Shown: positions 35,925 through 45,045 of the stretch, piece after piece
Position numbering within the stretch: position 1 is the first letter of the stretch
How the letters are laid out: the number at the start of each line of letters is the position of its first letter
Assembly (NCBI RefSeq): GCF_018383585.1
Contig: NZ_JAHAMK010000012.1
Coordinates: 31,251 to 95,250, forward strand
DNA length: 64,000 bases
Origin: Microvirga sp. 3-52
GTDB lineage: Bacteria > Pseudomonadota > Alphaproteobacteria > Rhizobiales > Beijerinckiaceae
Direction of reading: 5' to 3'
Notes under the pieces: model-generated
Told to the model about the DNA's origin: nothing
The model's database searches: none
What the model saw: only the letters and a program-made list of their open reading frames with translations
Translations under genes and position numbers: made by a program

Positions 35925-37379
35925 ATGAGAACACCCATGAGCCTCCACCGCATCACCCTCAAAACCGGCGCCGATCTCGACGGATACCGCCGGGCCGTGC
36001 GGCGGCTGATCGCCGAGGAGCTGGCGCCGCAGCACGTGGTCTTCGCCATCGACGATGCACCCGGCCTCTTCGGCCGGGAGACGGCCGGCGATGCGCCGGC
36101 GGTGTCGATCCCGAAAGGCGTGGCGCGGCTCATCGAGCACGTGGTCTGCCATCATGATCCTGAGCGCTATGCACTGCTCTATCAGCTCGTCTGGCGCGTG
36201 CAGAACGGCGAGCGCGACCTGCTCGAGATTGCGAGCGACCCTCTCGTGCATCGCATCGACCTGATGGCGCGTTCCGTCCGGCGCGACCTGCACAAGATGC
36301 ACGCCTTCGTGCGCTTCCGCCGGATGCCGGGTGAGCATCTCGAGAGGTTCGCCGCCTGGTTCGAACCCGAGCATTTCATCCTGGAGGCGGCCGCGCCCTT
36401 CTTCATCGACCGGTTCCGCTCCATGGACTGGACGATCCTCACGCCCATCGGATCCCTGCGCTGGAACCGTGAGAAGCTGGCCTTCGGGCCGCCGGCGCAG
36501 CGGGAGGATGCCCCCGCCGAGGACAGCTTCGAGGAGGGCTGGCGCGGCTATTACGAGAGCGTGTTCAACCCGGCCCGGGTGAACCCGACCGCGATGCGCG
36601 CCGAGATGCCGAAGAAGTACTGGCGCAACATGCCCGAAACCGCCGCGATCCCCGGGCTGATCCAAACCGCCTCCCAGCGCGTTGAACGGATGATCGAACA
36701 GGAGGCGACGATGCCCACCAAACGCACCCCGGAGCGCGCTCTCGAAGCCATGTGGGATCAGGAGCCGAAGAGCCTCAAGGAGCTCAACGCCGTCATCGCG
36801 AAGGCAGGACCGCTCGTGCCGGGGGCGACCCAGGCCGTGTTCGGCGAGGGCCCGGCGCATGCGGAGATCGTCTTCGTCGGCGAGCAGCCGGGCGATCAGG
36901 AGGATCTGCAGGGAAGGCCCTTCGTGGGACCTGCCGGCAAGCTCTTCACCAAGGCGATGACGGAGGCCGGAATCGACCGCAAGGATGTCTATCTCACCAA
37001 TGCGGTCAAGCACTTCAAATTCGAGCAGCGCGGCCACCGGCGCATCCATTCCAAGCCCACGGCCGGAGAGGTGAAGCATTACCGGCCCTGGCTCATGAAG
37101 GAGCTGGAACTGGTGAAGCCGAAGCTCGTCGTGGCGCTCGGCGGCACGGCCCTTCTGGCGCTCACCGGCAAGTCCACACCGATCACCCGCTCGCGCGGAC
37201 GCGCCCGGTTCGGGTCTTACGAAGGCTATGTCACCGTGCACCCCTCCTATCTGCTGCGCCTGCCCGACGAGGCGACGAAGCGGGAGGCCTACGAGGCGTT
37301 CCTCAACGACCTGCGCCGCGTTCACGATCTCGCGCAGGCCGATCTGGAAACGGGCGAGCTGCCGCTGGCGGCGGAATAG
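35925..37379 (+). CDS. udgX: Fusion of DUF4130 (TIGR03915) with UdgX-type uracil-DNA glycosylase
   Basis: A 484-residue two-domain protein. Residues about 5-240 are DUF4130 (opening ITLKTGADLDGYRRAVRRLI, with a conserved YYESVFNPARVN end). Residues about 275-470 are UdgX: the water-activating-type motif GEQPGDQED at 319-327, the R-loop RRIHSKP with His375, and HPSYLLR. In mycobacterial UdgX the equivalent histidine (His109) forms a covalent bond with uracil-site DNA, so this protein probably crosslinks to uracil-containing DNA too. The start may be 35925 or the ATG at 35937. It follows the SOS-controlled radical-SAM gene and is probably functionally linked to it. Confidence 0.92.
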   Translation: MRTPMSLHRITLKTGADLDGYRRAVRRLIAEELAPQHVVFAIDDAPGLFGRETAGDAPAVSIPKGVARLIEHVVCHHDPERYALLYQLVWRVQNGERDLLEIASDPLVHRIDLMARSVRRDLHKMHAFVRFRRMPGEHLERFAAWFEPEHFILEAAAPFFIDRFRSMDWTILTPIGSLRWNREKLAFGPPAQREDAPAEDSFEEGWRGYYESVFNPARVNPTAMRAEMPKKYWRNMPETAAIPGLIQTASQRVERMIEQEATMPTKRTPERALEAMWDQEPKSLKELNAVIAKAGPLVPGATQAVFGEGPAHAEIVFVGEQPGDQEDLQGRPFVGPAGKLFTKAMTEAGIDRKDVYLTNAVKHFKFEQRGHRRIHSKPTAGEVKHYRPWLMKELELVKPKLVVALGGTALLALTGKSTPITRSRGRARFGSYEGYVTVHPSYLLRLPDEATKREAYEAFLNDLRRVHDLAQADLETGELPLAAE

Positions 37380-37403
37380 GCGATCGCCGCGGCCGGGCCT
37401 CGT

Positions 37404-38657
37404 CTAAGCTCTCGCCGCTTTCCGCTCGACGAGCTTCCGGCGCAGATCGAGCCGCCGCATCGTGGGCGTGACGGTGATGCCATGGAGCACGATGGAGACC
37501 AGGATGATGAATCCCGTCGTGCTCCAGAGAAGAGGCACATTGCCGAATGTCCCATGTTGCAGGGCATAGGCGAGATAGTAGATCGAGCCGATGCCGCGGA
37601 TGCCGAAAAAGCTGATCGCCGCCTTCTCGCCCGGGGGAGGATCGGTTCCGATCAGGCCGATCCAGCCGGCGAGCGGTCGCACCACGAACAGCGCCAGAAG
37701 GCCGAAGGCGGCGGCCTGCCATGTGAGCGCGGCGAGGAGCCCTCCCCCCGTCATGGCGCCGCCGAGCAGGACGAGCAGCACCATCATCATGAGCCGCTCG
37801 AGTTCCTCCGCGAAATCGTGCAGCTTCTGGTGATAGTCATGCCCCGGCTCCGTGGCGCGCAGGGCCAGAGCCGCGACGAAGACCGCAAGAAAGCCGTAGC
37901 CCCTCACCATCTCGGTCAGACCATAGGCCACGCAGGTGATGCCGAGCGCCACGAAGCCGGCGCCGGTGCGCGACAGCTTGGCGCGATTCGGCAGGTGGAA
38001 GGTGAGCCAGCCGAGCGCCCGACCGACCAGGTAGCCCATGCCGATGCCGGCAACGATCTTCCACACGATCGCATAGGCAATCCACGCCGCGACGCTGGTC
38101 TCGCTCGTCTCGTCTGCGATGGCAATGGCCAGCAGCACGAAGGGAAAGGCTAGGCCGTCGTTGAGACCCGCTTCCGACGTGAGGGTGAAGCGGACCTCGT
38201 CCTCCTCCCGGTCCATCGGCGGTCCGACCTGCACGTCGCTCGCCAGCACCGGGTCGGTGGGCGCCAGCGCCCCCGCCAACAGAACGGCGGCCGCGAGGCT
38301 CAGGCCCAACAGGTTCTCGCCCAGCCAGACGAGGCCGAGGATCGTCAGGGGCATGGCAATGCCCAGAAGCCGCCAGGTCAGCCGCCAGCGCTTCCAGCCG
38401 AAGGGCCGGTCGATCTTCAGGCCCGCGCCCATGAGCGAAATGATCACGACGAACTCGCTCAAGTGCTCGACGACGGCGAGTTCCTCGTTGGGATGCGGCA
38501 TGATGCCCGGAAGGTCGGGAAAGGCGAAGATCAGCGCGCCCAGGGCTACGCAGAAGATCGGCAGGGACAGGGGCAATTGCCTGAGAACCATCGGAAGCCA
38601 GGCGGTCAGCAGCACCACCACCCCGAATCCCGCCAGAACGACCACATATGCGCTCAT
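37404..38657 (-). CDS. Cation:proton antiporter, CPA1/NhaP type
   Basis: A 417-residue membrane protein with about 12 helices. Functional signatures of CPA1 exchangers are visible: LAPTDPVLASD (unwound TM4 motif TDP) and SEAGLNDGLAFPFV (the ion-binding Asn-Asp pair of TM5). FFGIRGIGSIYYLAYA near the end is also typical. It exchanges Na+, K+ or other cations for protons. The ATG at 38657 is chosen by family length; a TTG at 38678 is another option. Divergent from the PBP1A gene and convergent with udgX. Confidence 0.92.
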   Translation of the reverse strand: MSAYVVVLAGFGVVVLLTAWLPMVLRQLPLSLPIFCVALGALIFAFPDLPGIMPHPNEELAVVEHLSEFVVIISLMGAGLKIDRPFGWKRWRLTWRLLGIAMPLTILGLVWLGENLLGLSLAAAVLLAGALAPTDPVLASDVQVGPPMDREEDEVRFTLTSEAGLNDGLAFPFVLLAIAIADETSETSVAAWIAYAIVWKIVAGIGMGYLVGRALGWLTFHLPNRAKLSRTGAGFVALGITCVAYGLTEMVRGYGFLAVFVAALALRATEPGHDYHQKLHDFAEELERLMMMVLLVLLGGAMTGGGLLAALTWQAAAFGLLALFVVRPLAGWIGLIGTDPPPGEKAAISFFGIRGIGSIYYLAYALQHGTFGNVPLLWSTTGFIILVSIVLHGITVTPTMRRLDLRRKLVERKAARA

Positions 38658-38805
38658 CAGGCAGCGAACGCCGCTCAAGACTCCGCAGTTCCGGCAGGCG
38701 GCGGGTTAATCGGTGTTAACTGCCCCTTAAACCGCCACAATTAGGGTGCTCCAGAGCATGAAAGGCCGGACGATATACCGGCCATGTCGATGCGGGGTTT
38801 TAGAG

Positions 38806-40935
38806 GTGGCGAACGGACGTGACCGGCGAGAGCCGGTCTTCGATGCGCCCGCTGGGGAAGCGGGGGAGCTGGACTTTCGCCTCTCGCCCGAGGACCGGGC
38901 TGGGGGGACCATGGCGCGCAGGCGAGCTTCTTCGAACGGCGGCGGGCCGCGCCGCGCCGCCAAGCCCAGGAAGCCCAAGCGCAAGGGTGGCCGGTCTCTC
39001 CTCAGCAAGCTCGTCTATGCAGGCCTCGTGCTCTGCCTCTGGGGCGTCATCGGCGTCGGCGGCGTCGTCGCCTATTACGCCTCGCAGCTGCCGCCGATCG
39101 ACCAGCTCACGGTGCCCAAGCGCCCGCCGAACATCGCCATCATGGCGAGCGACGGTTCGCTTCTCGCCAATCGCGGCGAGACCGGCGGACGGACCGTCAC
39201 GCTCAAGGAGCTTCCGCCCTACCTGCCCAAGGCCTTCGTGGCCATCGAGGACCGGCGCTTCTACGACCATTTCGGCATCGATCCCGTCGGCATCAGCCGC
39301 GCGGTCTACCGCAATCTCGCGCATCGCGGCGGCCTGCAGGGCGGCTCGACCCTCACGCAGCAGCTCGCCAAGAACCTCTTCCTGACCCAGGAGCGCACCG
39401 CCTCGCGCAAGATCCAGGAGGCGATCCTGGCGCTCTGGCTCGAGCGCAACTACTCGAAGGATCAGATTCTCGAGCTCTACCTCAACCGGGTCTATTTCGG
39501 CGCCGGCGCCTATGGCGTCGAGGCCGCGGCCCAGCGCTATTACGGCAAGTCCGCCCGCAACGTGTCGCTTGCGGAAGCGGCCGTGCTGGCGGGCCTCGTG
39601 CAATCGCCCTCGCGCCTTGCCCCCAACCGCAATCCCGACCGTGCGCAGGCCCGTGCGGAACTGGTGATCGCGGCCATGAACGAGCTCGGCTTCATCACGC
39701 CGGGCATGACCAAGACGGCGCTCGGCACCCCGGCCGAGTCCGTGCGCCCGAACGGCGCGGGATCCGCCAATTACGCCGCCGACTACGTGATGGACGTGCT
39801 CGACGATTTCGTCGGCAACGTCGAATCCGACATCGTGGTCTCCACCACCATCGAACCCTCCATGCAGGCGGCGGCCGAGCGCGTTCTCGTGGACGAGCTC
39901 GACGCCAAGGGCCAGAAGTTCAACGTGAGCCAGGGCGCATTCGTGGCCATGCAGCCGGACGGCGCCGTCAAGGCCCTGGTGGGCGGCCGCAATTACGAGA
40001 CGAGCCAGTTCAACCGCGCCACCGCGGCGCGGCGCCAGCCGGGCTCGTCCTTCAAGCCCTTCGTCTATCTCGCCGCCGTGGAGCGCGGCTACACGCCCGA
40101 CATGGTTCTGGAGGACGGCCCGGTCAATTACGGCGGCTGGGCGCCGAAAAACTACGACCGCAAGTATCGCGGGCCCATCGCCATGCGCGACGCCCTGGCG
40201 CTCTCGCTCAACACCATCGCGGTGAAGCTCAACATGGAGGTCGGGCCGAAGGCCGTGGTGCAGGCGGCGCAGCGGCTCGGCATCTCCTCGCCGCTGCAGG
40301 CCAACGGCTCGCTCGCGCTCGGAACGTCGGAGGTGACGCCGCTCGAGCTGGTGAGCGCCTATGCGGCCTTCGCCAACGGCGGCACCGGGGTCGTTCCCTA
40401 CGTGATCACCCAGGTGAAGACCACGGACGGCAAGCTGGTCTACAAGCGCCCGGGCTCGGGCGGCCTCGGCCGCGTCATCGACCGCAGTGTCGTCGCGATG
40501 ATGAACGAGATGATGCACAACACCTTCGTGGTCGGCACCGCACGGAAGGCGCAGATCCCCGGCTGGTCGCTCGCCGGCAAGACCGGAACGACCGACGATT
40601 ACAAGGATGCCTGGTTCGTGGGCTTTTCCGGCAGCCTCGTGGCCGGCGTCTGGCTCGGCAACGACGACGGCGCGCTCACCAAGCGCGTCACCGGCGGCAA
40701 CCTGCCGACGGAGGTCTGGCACAACTTCATGAAGATCGCCCTCAAGGACCAGCAGCCTGTGGCGCTTCCGGGCAGCGAGCGCTTCCGGGACGATGTGCCC
40801 GTGGCCGGTGCCGGACAGGATCCCCGCTACGCCAATGCGGGCAACGGCGACAATGCCTGGATCCCGCCTCAGCCCGCTCCCCAGCGGCGCGCCAGCCGCG
40901 AGAAGAATTTCTTCGAGAAGCTGTTCGGGCTTTAA
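38806..40935 (+). CDS. mrcA: Penicillin-binding protein 1A (bifunctional glycosyltransferase/transpeptidase)
   Basis: A 709-residue class A PBP. A cytoplasmic tail contains the Hyphomicrobiales-like run ELDFRLSPEDRAG. One membrane helix lies at about 70-95. The glycosyltransferase (GT51) motifs are EDRRFYDHFGID with catalytic Glu148 and GGSTLTQQLAKN. The transpeptidase motifs are SSFK (Ser414), SLN (in SLNTIAVK) and KTGT (Lys592). It polymerises and crosslinks peptidoglycan. The start is uncertain: GTG at 38806 keeps the conserved tail, while ATG at 38911 has a better ribosome site and ATG at 38761 is longer. A lysine/arginine-rich stretch precedes the helix. Confidence 0.93.
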   Translation: MANGRDRREPVFDAPAGEAGELDFRLSPEDRAGGTMARRRASSNGGGPRRAAKPRKPKRKGGRSLLSKLVYAGLVLCLWGVIGVGGVVAYYASQLPPIDQLTVPKRPPNIAIMASDGSLLANRGETGGRTVTLKELPPYLPKAFVAIEDRRFYDHFGIDPVGISRAVYRNLAHRGGLQGGSTLTQQLAKNLFLTQERTASRKIQEAILALWLERNYSKDQILELYLNRVYFGAGAYGVEAAAQRYYGKSARNVSLAEAAVLAGLVQSPSRLAPNRNPDRAQARAELVIAAMNELGFITPGMTKTALGTPAESVRPNGAGSANYAADYVMDVLDDFVGNVESDIVVSTTIEPSMQAAAERVLVDELDAKGQKFNVSQGAFVAMQPDGAVKALVGGRNYETSQFNRATAARRQPGSSFKPFVYLAAVERGYTPDMVLEDGPVNYGGWAPKNYDRKYRGPIAMRDALALSLNTIAVKLNMEVGPKAVVQAAQRLGISSPLQANGSLALGTSEVTPLELVSAYAAFANGGTGVVPYVITQVKTTDGKLVYKRPGSGGLGRVIDRSVVAMMNEMMHNTFVVGTARKAQIPGWSLAGKTGTTDDYKDAWFVGFSGSLVAGVWLGNDDGALTKRVTGGNLPTEVWHNFMKIALKDQQPVALPGSERFRDDVPVAGAGQDPRYANAGNGDNAWIPPQPAPQRRASREKNFFEKLFGL

Positions 40936-41099
40936 ACGTCTGGGTTCCGGTTCCCACACTGTCGTTTCGGGCTCCGCTGACACGGCCCGGAATGACCGTG
41001 GGTTGCGCTCGGAAAACGTTCAAATCATTACCTGTCACGTAATCGCCAACGCTCGCTCGCGGGGGCATGCTCGCTTCATCACTCAAGAAGGAGCACGCC

Positions 41100-41450
41100 A
41101 TGCCTGCCTATGCGATCGGTCACCTGCACGATGTGAATGTCGGTCCGGACGTCGTCGAGTACCTCAAGCGCATCGATGAAACCCTCGCGCCGTTCGGTGG
41201 GCGGTTCATCATTCACGGAGGACCTGTGTCGGTGGTGGAGGGCTCCTGGTCGGGCGATCTGATCGTGATCGAGTTCCCGGACAAGGAACGCATCCGCGCC
41301 TGGTACGACTCGCCGGCCTATCGGCGGATCCTGCCCCTGCGCACGAAGAACTCCCGGGGCGCCATCTTCTTCATGGACGGCGTTTCGGAGGATCACAAGG
41401 CCACCGATGTCCTGGCCGGGATCCCGATGATGGATCAGCCCCTGGGCTGA
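41100..41450 (+). CDS. DUF1330 family protein
   Basis: A 116-residue protein of the dimeric alpha-beta barrel fold. It opens MPAYAIGHLHDVNVGPDVVEYLKRIDETLAPFGGRFIIHGG, the typical DUF1330 start, followed by VIEFPDKERIRAWYDSPAYRRILPLR. Function is unknown; related proteins bind small hydrophobic molecules. AAGGAG lies 6 bases before the ATG at 41100. Its last 16 bp overlap the end of the convergent MFS gene. Confidence 0.9.
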   Translation: MPAYAIGHLHDVNVGPDVVEYLKRIDETLAPFGGRFIIHGGPVSVVEGSWSGDLIVIEFPDKERIRAWYDSPAYRRILPLRTKNSRGAIFFMDGVSEDHKATDVLAGIPMMDQPLG

Positions 41451-42634
41451 TGTCCCCGCGCCCGTCCCGTCGCCAGGAACAGGGCGAGCGCCAGAACGCC
41501 CGTGGTGGCGATGGTGGCGGGCAAGGGGATCGCGGAGGCGTCGAGATTGCGCCCCAGAAGAATGCCCACGATGGCCGCGAAGGTCATCTGGCAGATCCCG
41601 AGCAGGGACGAGGCCGCGCCGGCGCGATCGGGAAACGGCATCAGGGCCGAGGCCATGGATTGCGGCATGGTGAGGCCGACGCCGACGCCATAGATCGCCA
41701 TGGGGGCGCTGATGCTCAAGGACGACGGGACGCCCGCTAGCACCAGAGCCAGCATGGTGATGCCGCCGAGCGCCAGGCACGTCACCCCGAGCCTGATGGT
41801 GCCGTCGAGGCCGTAGCGCCCGACGAGATGCTGCGCGGCCGTGGTGCCGGTCATGAAGCCCGCCACCACGAAGGTGAACGAAAAGGCGAAGGACAATTCG
41901 TCCAGGTGATAGATCTTCTGCAGCACGAAGGACGAGCCTGAGATGAAGGCGAACAGGCCTCCATAGGTGAGCATGGAGAGACCCACATAGGTCCGGTAGC
42001 CGGCGTGCCCCAGCAGAAGCCTGAATCCGCGCAGGATTCCCGGAAACGAAATCGGCACATCCGATTTCCGGCGGATGCTTTCCGGCATGCGCAGCACGAT
42101 GACGGCCGCCAGGCTCAAGCCGAACAGGATCATCACCCCGAAGGTCACGCGCCAGCCGGTGAAGCGCTCGATCACGCCGCCGAGGATCGGAGCGGCCGCC
42201 GGTACCACGCCCATGATCGTGCCCATGCGCGACAGCTCGCGACCGGCGCGCGGGCCCTCGTAGAAATCGCGCACGATGGCGCGCCCGAGCACGATGGGGC
42301 CGGAGGCGCCGAGGGCCTGCAGGAAGCGGGCGCCGATCAGCGTTTCGATGTTGGGCGAGAGCGCGCAAATCAGGCTCGCGAGCGTGAAGAGCAGAAGCCC
42401 GAAGAGCAGCACGGGCTTGCGCCCGATCCGGTCGGAGATCGGCCCGTAGAAGAACTGCCCTGCGGCAAAGCCGAGAAGGAAGGCCGAGAGAGTGAGCTGC
42501 GTCTGTCCCGTGGTCGCCTCAAGTCCCGCCGCGATCGCAGGCAGCGAAGGCAGATACATATCCGTCGAGAGGGGCCCGAGCGCGGTGAGAAGCGCCAGGA
42601 CGACGGTGAGGGCCAGCGTATCGGGTTTGAGCAT
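41435..42634 (-). CDS. Bcr/CflA family MFS drug exporter
   Basis: A 399-residue exporter with 12 helices. TM1 carries LGPLSTDMYLPSLPAIA, the Bcr/CflA hallmark. Motif A is GPISDRIGRKPVLLFG, and ARFLQALGASGPIVLGRAIVRD is the motif B region. Family members export bicyclomycin, chloramphenicol, sulfonamides or dipeptides; the substrate here is unknown. It converges with DUF1330 with a 16-bp overlap. A long perfect hairpin lies 16 bp upstream of its start. Confidence 0.93.
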   Translation of the reverse strand: MLKPDTLALTVVLALLTALGPLSTDMYLPSLPAIAAGLEATTGQTQLTLSAFLLGFAAGQFFYGPISDRIGRKPVLLFGLLLFTLASLICALSPNIETLIGARFLQALGASGPIVLGRAIVRDFYEGPRAGRELSRMGTIMGVVPAAAPILGGVIERFTGWRVTFGVMILFGLSLAAVIVLRMPESIRRKSDVPISFPGILRGFRLLLGHAGYRTYVGLSMLTYGGLFAFISGSSFVLQKIYHLDELSFAFSFTFVVAGFMTGTTAAQHLVGRYGLDGTIRLGVTCLALGGITMLALVLAGVPSSLSISAPMAIYGVGVGLTMPQSMASALMPFPDRAGAASSLLGICQMTFAAIVGILLGRNLDASAIPLPATIATTGVLALALFLATGRARGHQPRG

Positions 42635-42649
42635 GAAATGGGTTCAACA

Positions 42650-42692
42650 ATGACAGGCACGCCGGGTTAGGCCGAAACGGCGTGCCTGTCAT
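42650..42692. terminator. 15-bp perfect hairpin between the MCP and Bcr genes
   Basis: Arms at 42650-42664 and 42678-42692 match over 15 bp with a 13-nt loop. On the plus strand the tail is ATCTGTTTTA. It lies between the chemoreceptor stop and the Bcr start (both on the minus strand), so it could end chemoreceptor transcription or act in the Bcr leader. Confidence 0.6.
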
Positions 42693-42706
42693 CTGTTTTA
42701 GCGGGC

Positions 42707-42764
42707 CTTGAGCGCATCGGATGGATCCCAAAAGTGCCTTCCGCTTTTGGGTCCGACGCTCAAG
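42707..42764. repeat. Palindromic element overlapping the MCP stop codon
   Basis: Outer arms CTTGAGCG (42707-42714) and CGCTCAAG (42757-42764) enclose inner arms GGATCCCAAAAG and CTTTTGGGTCC. The inner part matches the hairpin unit at about 61060-61092. The stop codon of the chemoreceptor (42762-42760) lies within the right arm. Confidence 0.7.
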
Positions 42765-44445
42765 CGGCGCGGACGGTCGCCAGGAAGTTGTTGACCTGGT
42801 TGCGCAGATGCTCCGCCTGGCCCACGAGCGCCGAGGACGATGTCAGCACCTGATGGGCGGCCGTCTCCGTCTGCTCGGCCACCTGGGCCACCCTGTTGAT
42901 GTTGGCCGTCACTTCGCCCGTGCCCGCGGAGGCCTGGTTGACGGAGGAGACGATCTCCTGCGTGGCGGCGCCCTGCTGGTCCACCGCCATGGCGATGCTG
43001 CTCGACACGTCGCTCATCGCCTGGATGCGCTGGGTGATGCCGTTGATCGCCTCTACGGCCTGCGAGGTCGAGGTCTGGATCGCGGCAATCTGGCTCGAGA
43101 TGTCGGCCGTGGCCTTCGAGGTCTGGTCGGCGAGCGACTTCACTTCGGTCGCCACCACGGCGAAGCCGCGGCCGGCCTCCCCGGCGCGGGCGGCCTCGAT
43201 GGTGGCGTTCAGCGCCAGGAGGTTCGTCTGGCCGGCGATGGCCGAGATCATGTCGATGACCGCACCGACCCGGTCGGCGGCGGCGCTCAGCTGCGAGACG
43301 ATCTCGGTCGTCAGGGTCGCGGCCTGCACGGCCTCGCGGGACATGACGGCGGATTGCTCGACTTGGCGGCTGATCTCGCTCACGGAGGCGCCGAGCTCTT
43401 CGGTGGCGCTCGACATGGCGAGCACGTTGGCCGAGGTCTGTTCGGCTGCCGCCGCAACGGCCGTGGAGCGCGAAGACGTGGCCTGGGCGGAATTCGTCAG
43501 CTGCTCCGCCGTCGATTGCATGCGGCCGGCTGCCGTCGACACCGACTGGATGATCTCGCCGATGGCGCTGTCGAAGGTCTCGGCCAGCTCGGTCATCATC
43601 CGCTTGCGCTGGACCTCGGAGGCCTCGCGGGCCTGAACCGCCTCGAGTTCCAGCGCCCTGTTGCGGACCATGCGATCCTTGAAGACCTGCACGGTCTCGA
43701 TCATCAGGCCGATGTCGCGGCTGCGGTTGCCGGCCGGCAGGTCGACCGCGAGATCGCCGTCCGCCAGGCGGCGCATGGCCGAGGTCAGGGTGCGCAGGGG
43801 CGACACGATGCTGAACTTCGTCATCAGGAGGCTGATCAGCACGCCGAGGACCAGGCCGATGGCCGCAACGCCGATCTGGAGCTGGATCGCGACATTCGCG
43901 CCTTGTTCAGCGGCGGAGCGCATGTCGGCGAGCTTCTTCGCCGTGTAGGTGCTGTAGGCCTTGACCGTGTCGGTGACGGTACGCTGAGAGGCGAGGCCCT
44001 TCTCGACCTCGGCGTTCATGGCCGCCTGGTCGGCGCCCTTGTCGGATGCCGCTACCTTGATCATGGAGCGGATGACGTCGAAATAGACGTTCAGGGCCGC
44101 CCGCATCTCGCCGAGCAGGGTCTTCTCCTGCGAATCCGCGACGGCTTCGAGCGTCTTGAACCGGTCGAGCATTTCCTTGGTGCGGCGGTCGGCTTCGGTG
44201 CTGAAATCGGAAGCCTTGTTCGGCTGCTGCGCGACCTGATAGGTCATCCGGCTGATGGCGATGATGTCGACGCGCAGGTCCATGGCCTCGCGCGCGGCCT
44301 CCTCGCGCAGGCCCACGATCTCCATCGCGTCCTTGAGCTTGGACGTCTCGCGCCAGCCCACCACGGCGATCATGGCGGCGACCAGCCCCATGAGCGAAAC
44401 GACCGCAATCACCTTCTGCGGAATCGAGAAGTTCTTCAGTGTCAT
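42760..44445 (-). CDS. Methyl-accepting chemotaxis protein
   Basis: A 561-residue chemoreceptor. TM1 is at about 9-30, a helical periplasmic sensor (four-helix bundle type) follows to about 190, and TM2 is at about 190-212. A HAMP domain and a long cytoplasmic signalling helix follow. The hairpin tip [46 protein letters not shown] is intact and should bind CheA/CheW. No C-terminal pentapeptide for CheR is seen. The ATG at 44445 is preferred (AGGGG 10 bases upstream) over 44454 and 44475. No che genes are nearby, so it is an orphan receptor; the ligand is unknown. Confidence 0.93.
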   Translation of the reverse strand: MTLKNFSIPQKVIAVVSLMGLVAAMIAVVGWRETSKLKDAMEIVGLREEAAREAMDLRVDIIAISRMTYQVAQQPNKASDFSTEADRRTKEMLDRFKTLEAVADSQEKTLLGEMRAALNVYFDVIRSMIKVAASDKGADQAAMNAEVEKGLASQRTVTDTVKAYSTYTAKKLADMRSAAEQGANVAIQLQIGVAAIGLVLGVLISLLMTKFSIVSPLRTLTSAMRRLADGDLAVDLPAGNRSRDIGLMIETVQVFKDRMVRNRALELEAVQAREASEVQRKRMMTELAETFDSAIGEIIQSVSTAAGRMQSTAEQLTNSAQATSSRSTAVAAAAEQTSANVLAMSSATEELGASVSEISRQVEQSAVMSREAVQAATLTTEIVSQLSAAADRVGAVIDMISAIAGQTNLLALNATIEAARAGEAGRGFAVVATEVKSLADQTSKATADISSQIAAIQTSTSQAVEAINGITQRIQAMSDVSSSIAMAVDQQGAATQEIVSSVNQASAGTGEVTANINRVAQVAEQTETAAHQVLTSSSALVGQAEHLRNQVNNFLATVRAA

Positions 44446-44739
44446 TGAAATCATGCCCCTGCAGACCGACGGCACGTCCAGCTCTGGGAGAGCGGCTGGA
44501 TCGACACGCGTCAGGTCTATTGCCCTAACGGCATGTCTGCGGGGCGCCGGTTAAAAAACCGATAAATTGTCCAATGGAAACAATGGGAGTGGGAACGGAT
44601 GTCATTCCAGACGCTCTCAGGCGATCCGGGAATCGTGGGCCATGGTGTCGTTCCCGGCCGAAGCGGAGGGAGGGAATCCATGATGTCGAGTGGGGCGCGT
44701 TCGCCGTCCCGGCCTGCGGCTGCCGGGGATGATCCCCCT

Positions 44740-44827
44740 GTCATGCCGGACTGGTTCCAGCCATCCCGATCCTGTGGAACGCGGCGCCTTTCCAATCGGG
44801 ATCACCGGCACAAGGCCGGTGATGACG
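44740..44827 (-). repeat. Doublet-hairpin intergenic repeat, copy 4
   Basis: The second hairpin, ATCACCGGC-ACAAG-GCCGGTGAT, is intact. The first is degenerate (ATGCCGGACTGG region), so the loop complementarity is lost in this copy. Confidence 0.75.
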
Positions 44828-44891
44828 TGGCAGGTCGGATCAAAGGCTTCCCGATTGCCGCACGTCGTGCGCCGGGGATGACACTCTCCCC

Positions 44892-44979
44892 GTCATGACC
44901 GGGCTCGTCCCGGCCATCCCGATCGGAAGAACGCGGCGCATCGATCCGTTGGGATCACCGGCACAGGGCCGGTGATGAC
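44892..44979 (-). repeat. Doublet-hairpin intergenic repeat, copy 5
   Basis: Hairpins CCGGG-CTCGT-CCCGG and ATCACCGGC-ACAGG-GCCGGTGAT. Loops have drifted and are no longer exactly complementary. It lies 64 bp after copy 4 in the same orientation. Confidence 0.8.
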
Positions 44980-45045
44980 CGGGCGAGGCCACCTGCGGCC
45001 CTTTCCCGGCAGACCGCCGGTAAGACGACATGGCGCAACAGCCCC

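Larger units (their letters stand above)
44446..45045. other. 600-bp gene-free stretch with two doublet repeats
   Basis: No gene is supported between the chemoreceptor start and the YgjP-like stop. Its right half contains two successive doublet-hairpin repeats (44740-44827 and 44892-44979). The left part (44446-44700) should hold the chemoreceptor promoter, but no clear motif was found. Confidence 0.7.

Noticed and set aside
38800..40983. 727-codon open frame antisense to PBP1A
   Set aside because: It is a GC-rich shadow: His/Arg/Gly-rich translation, no family motifs, and the sense frame is a fully conserved enzyme.
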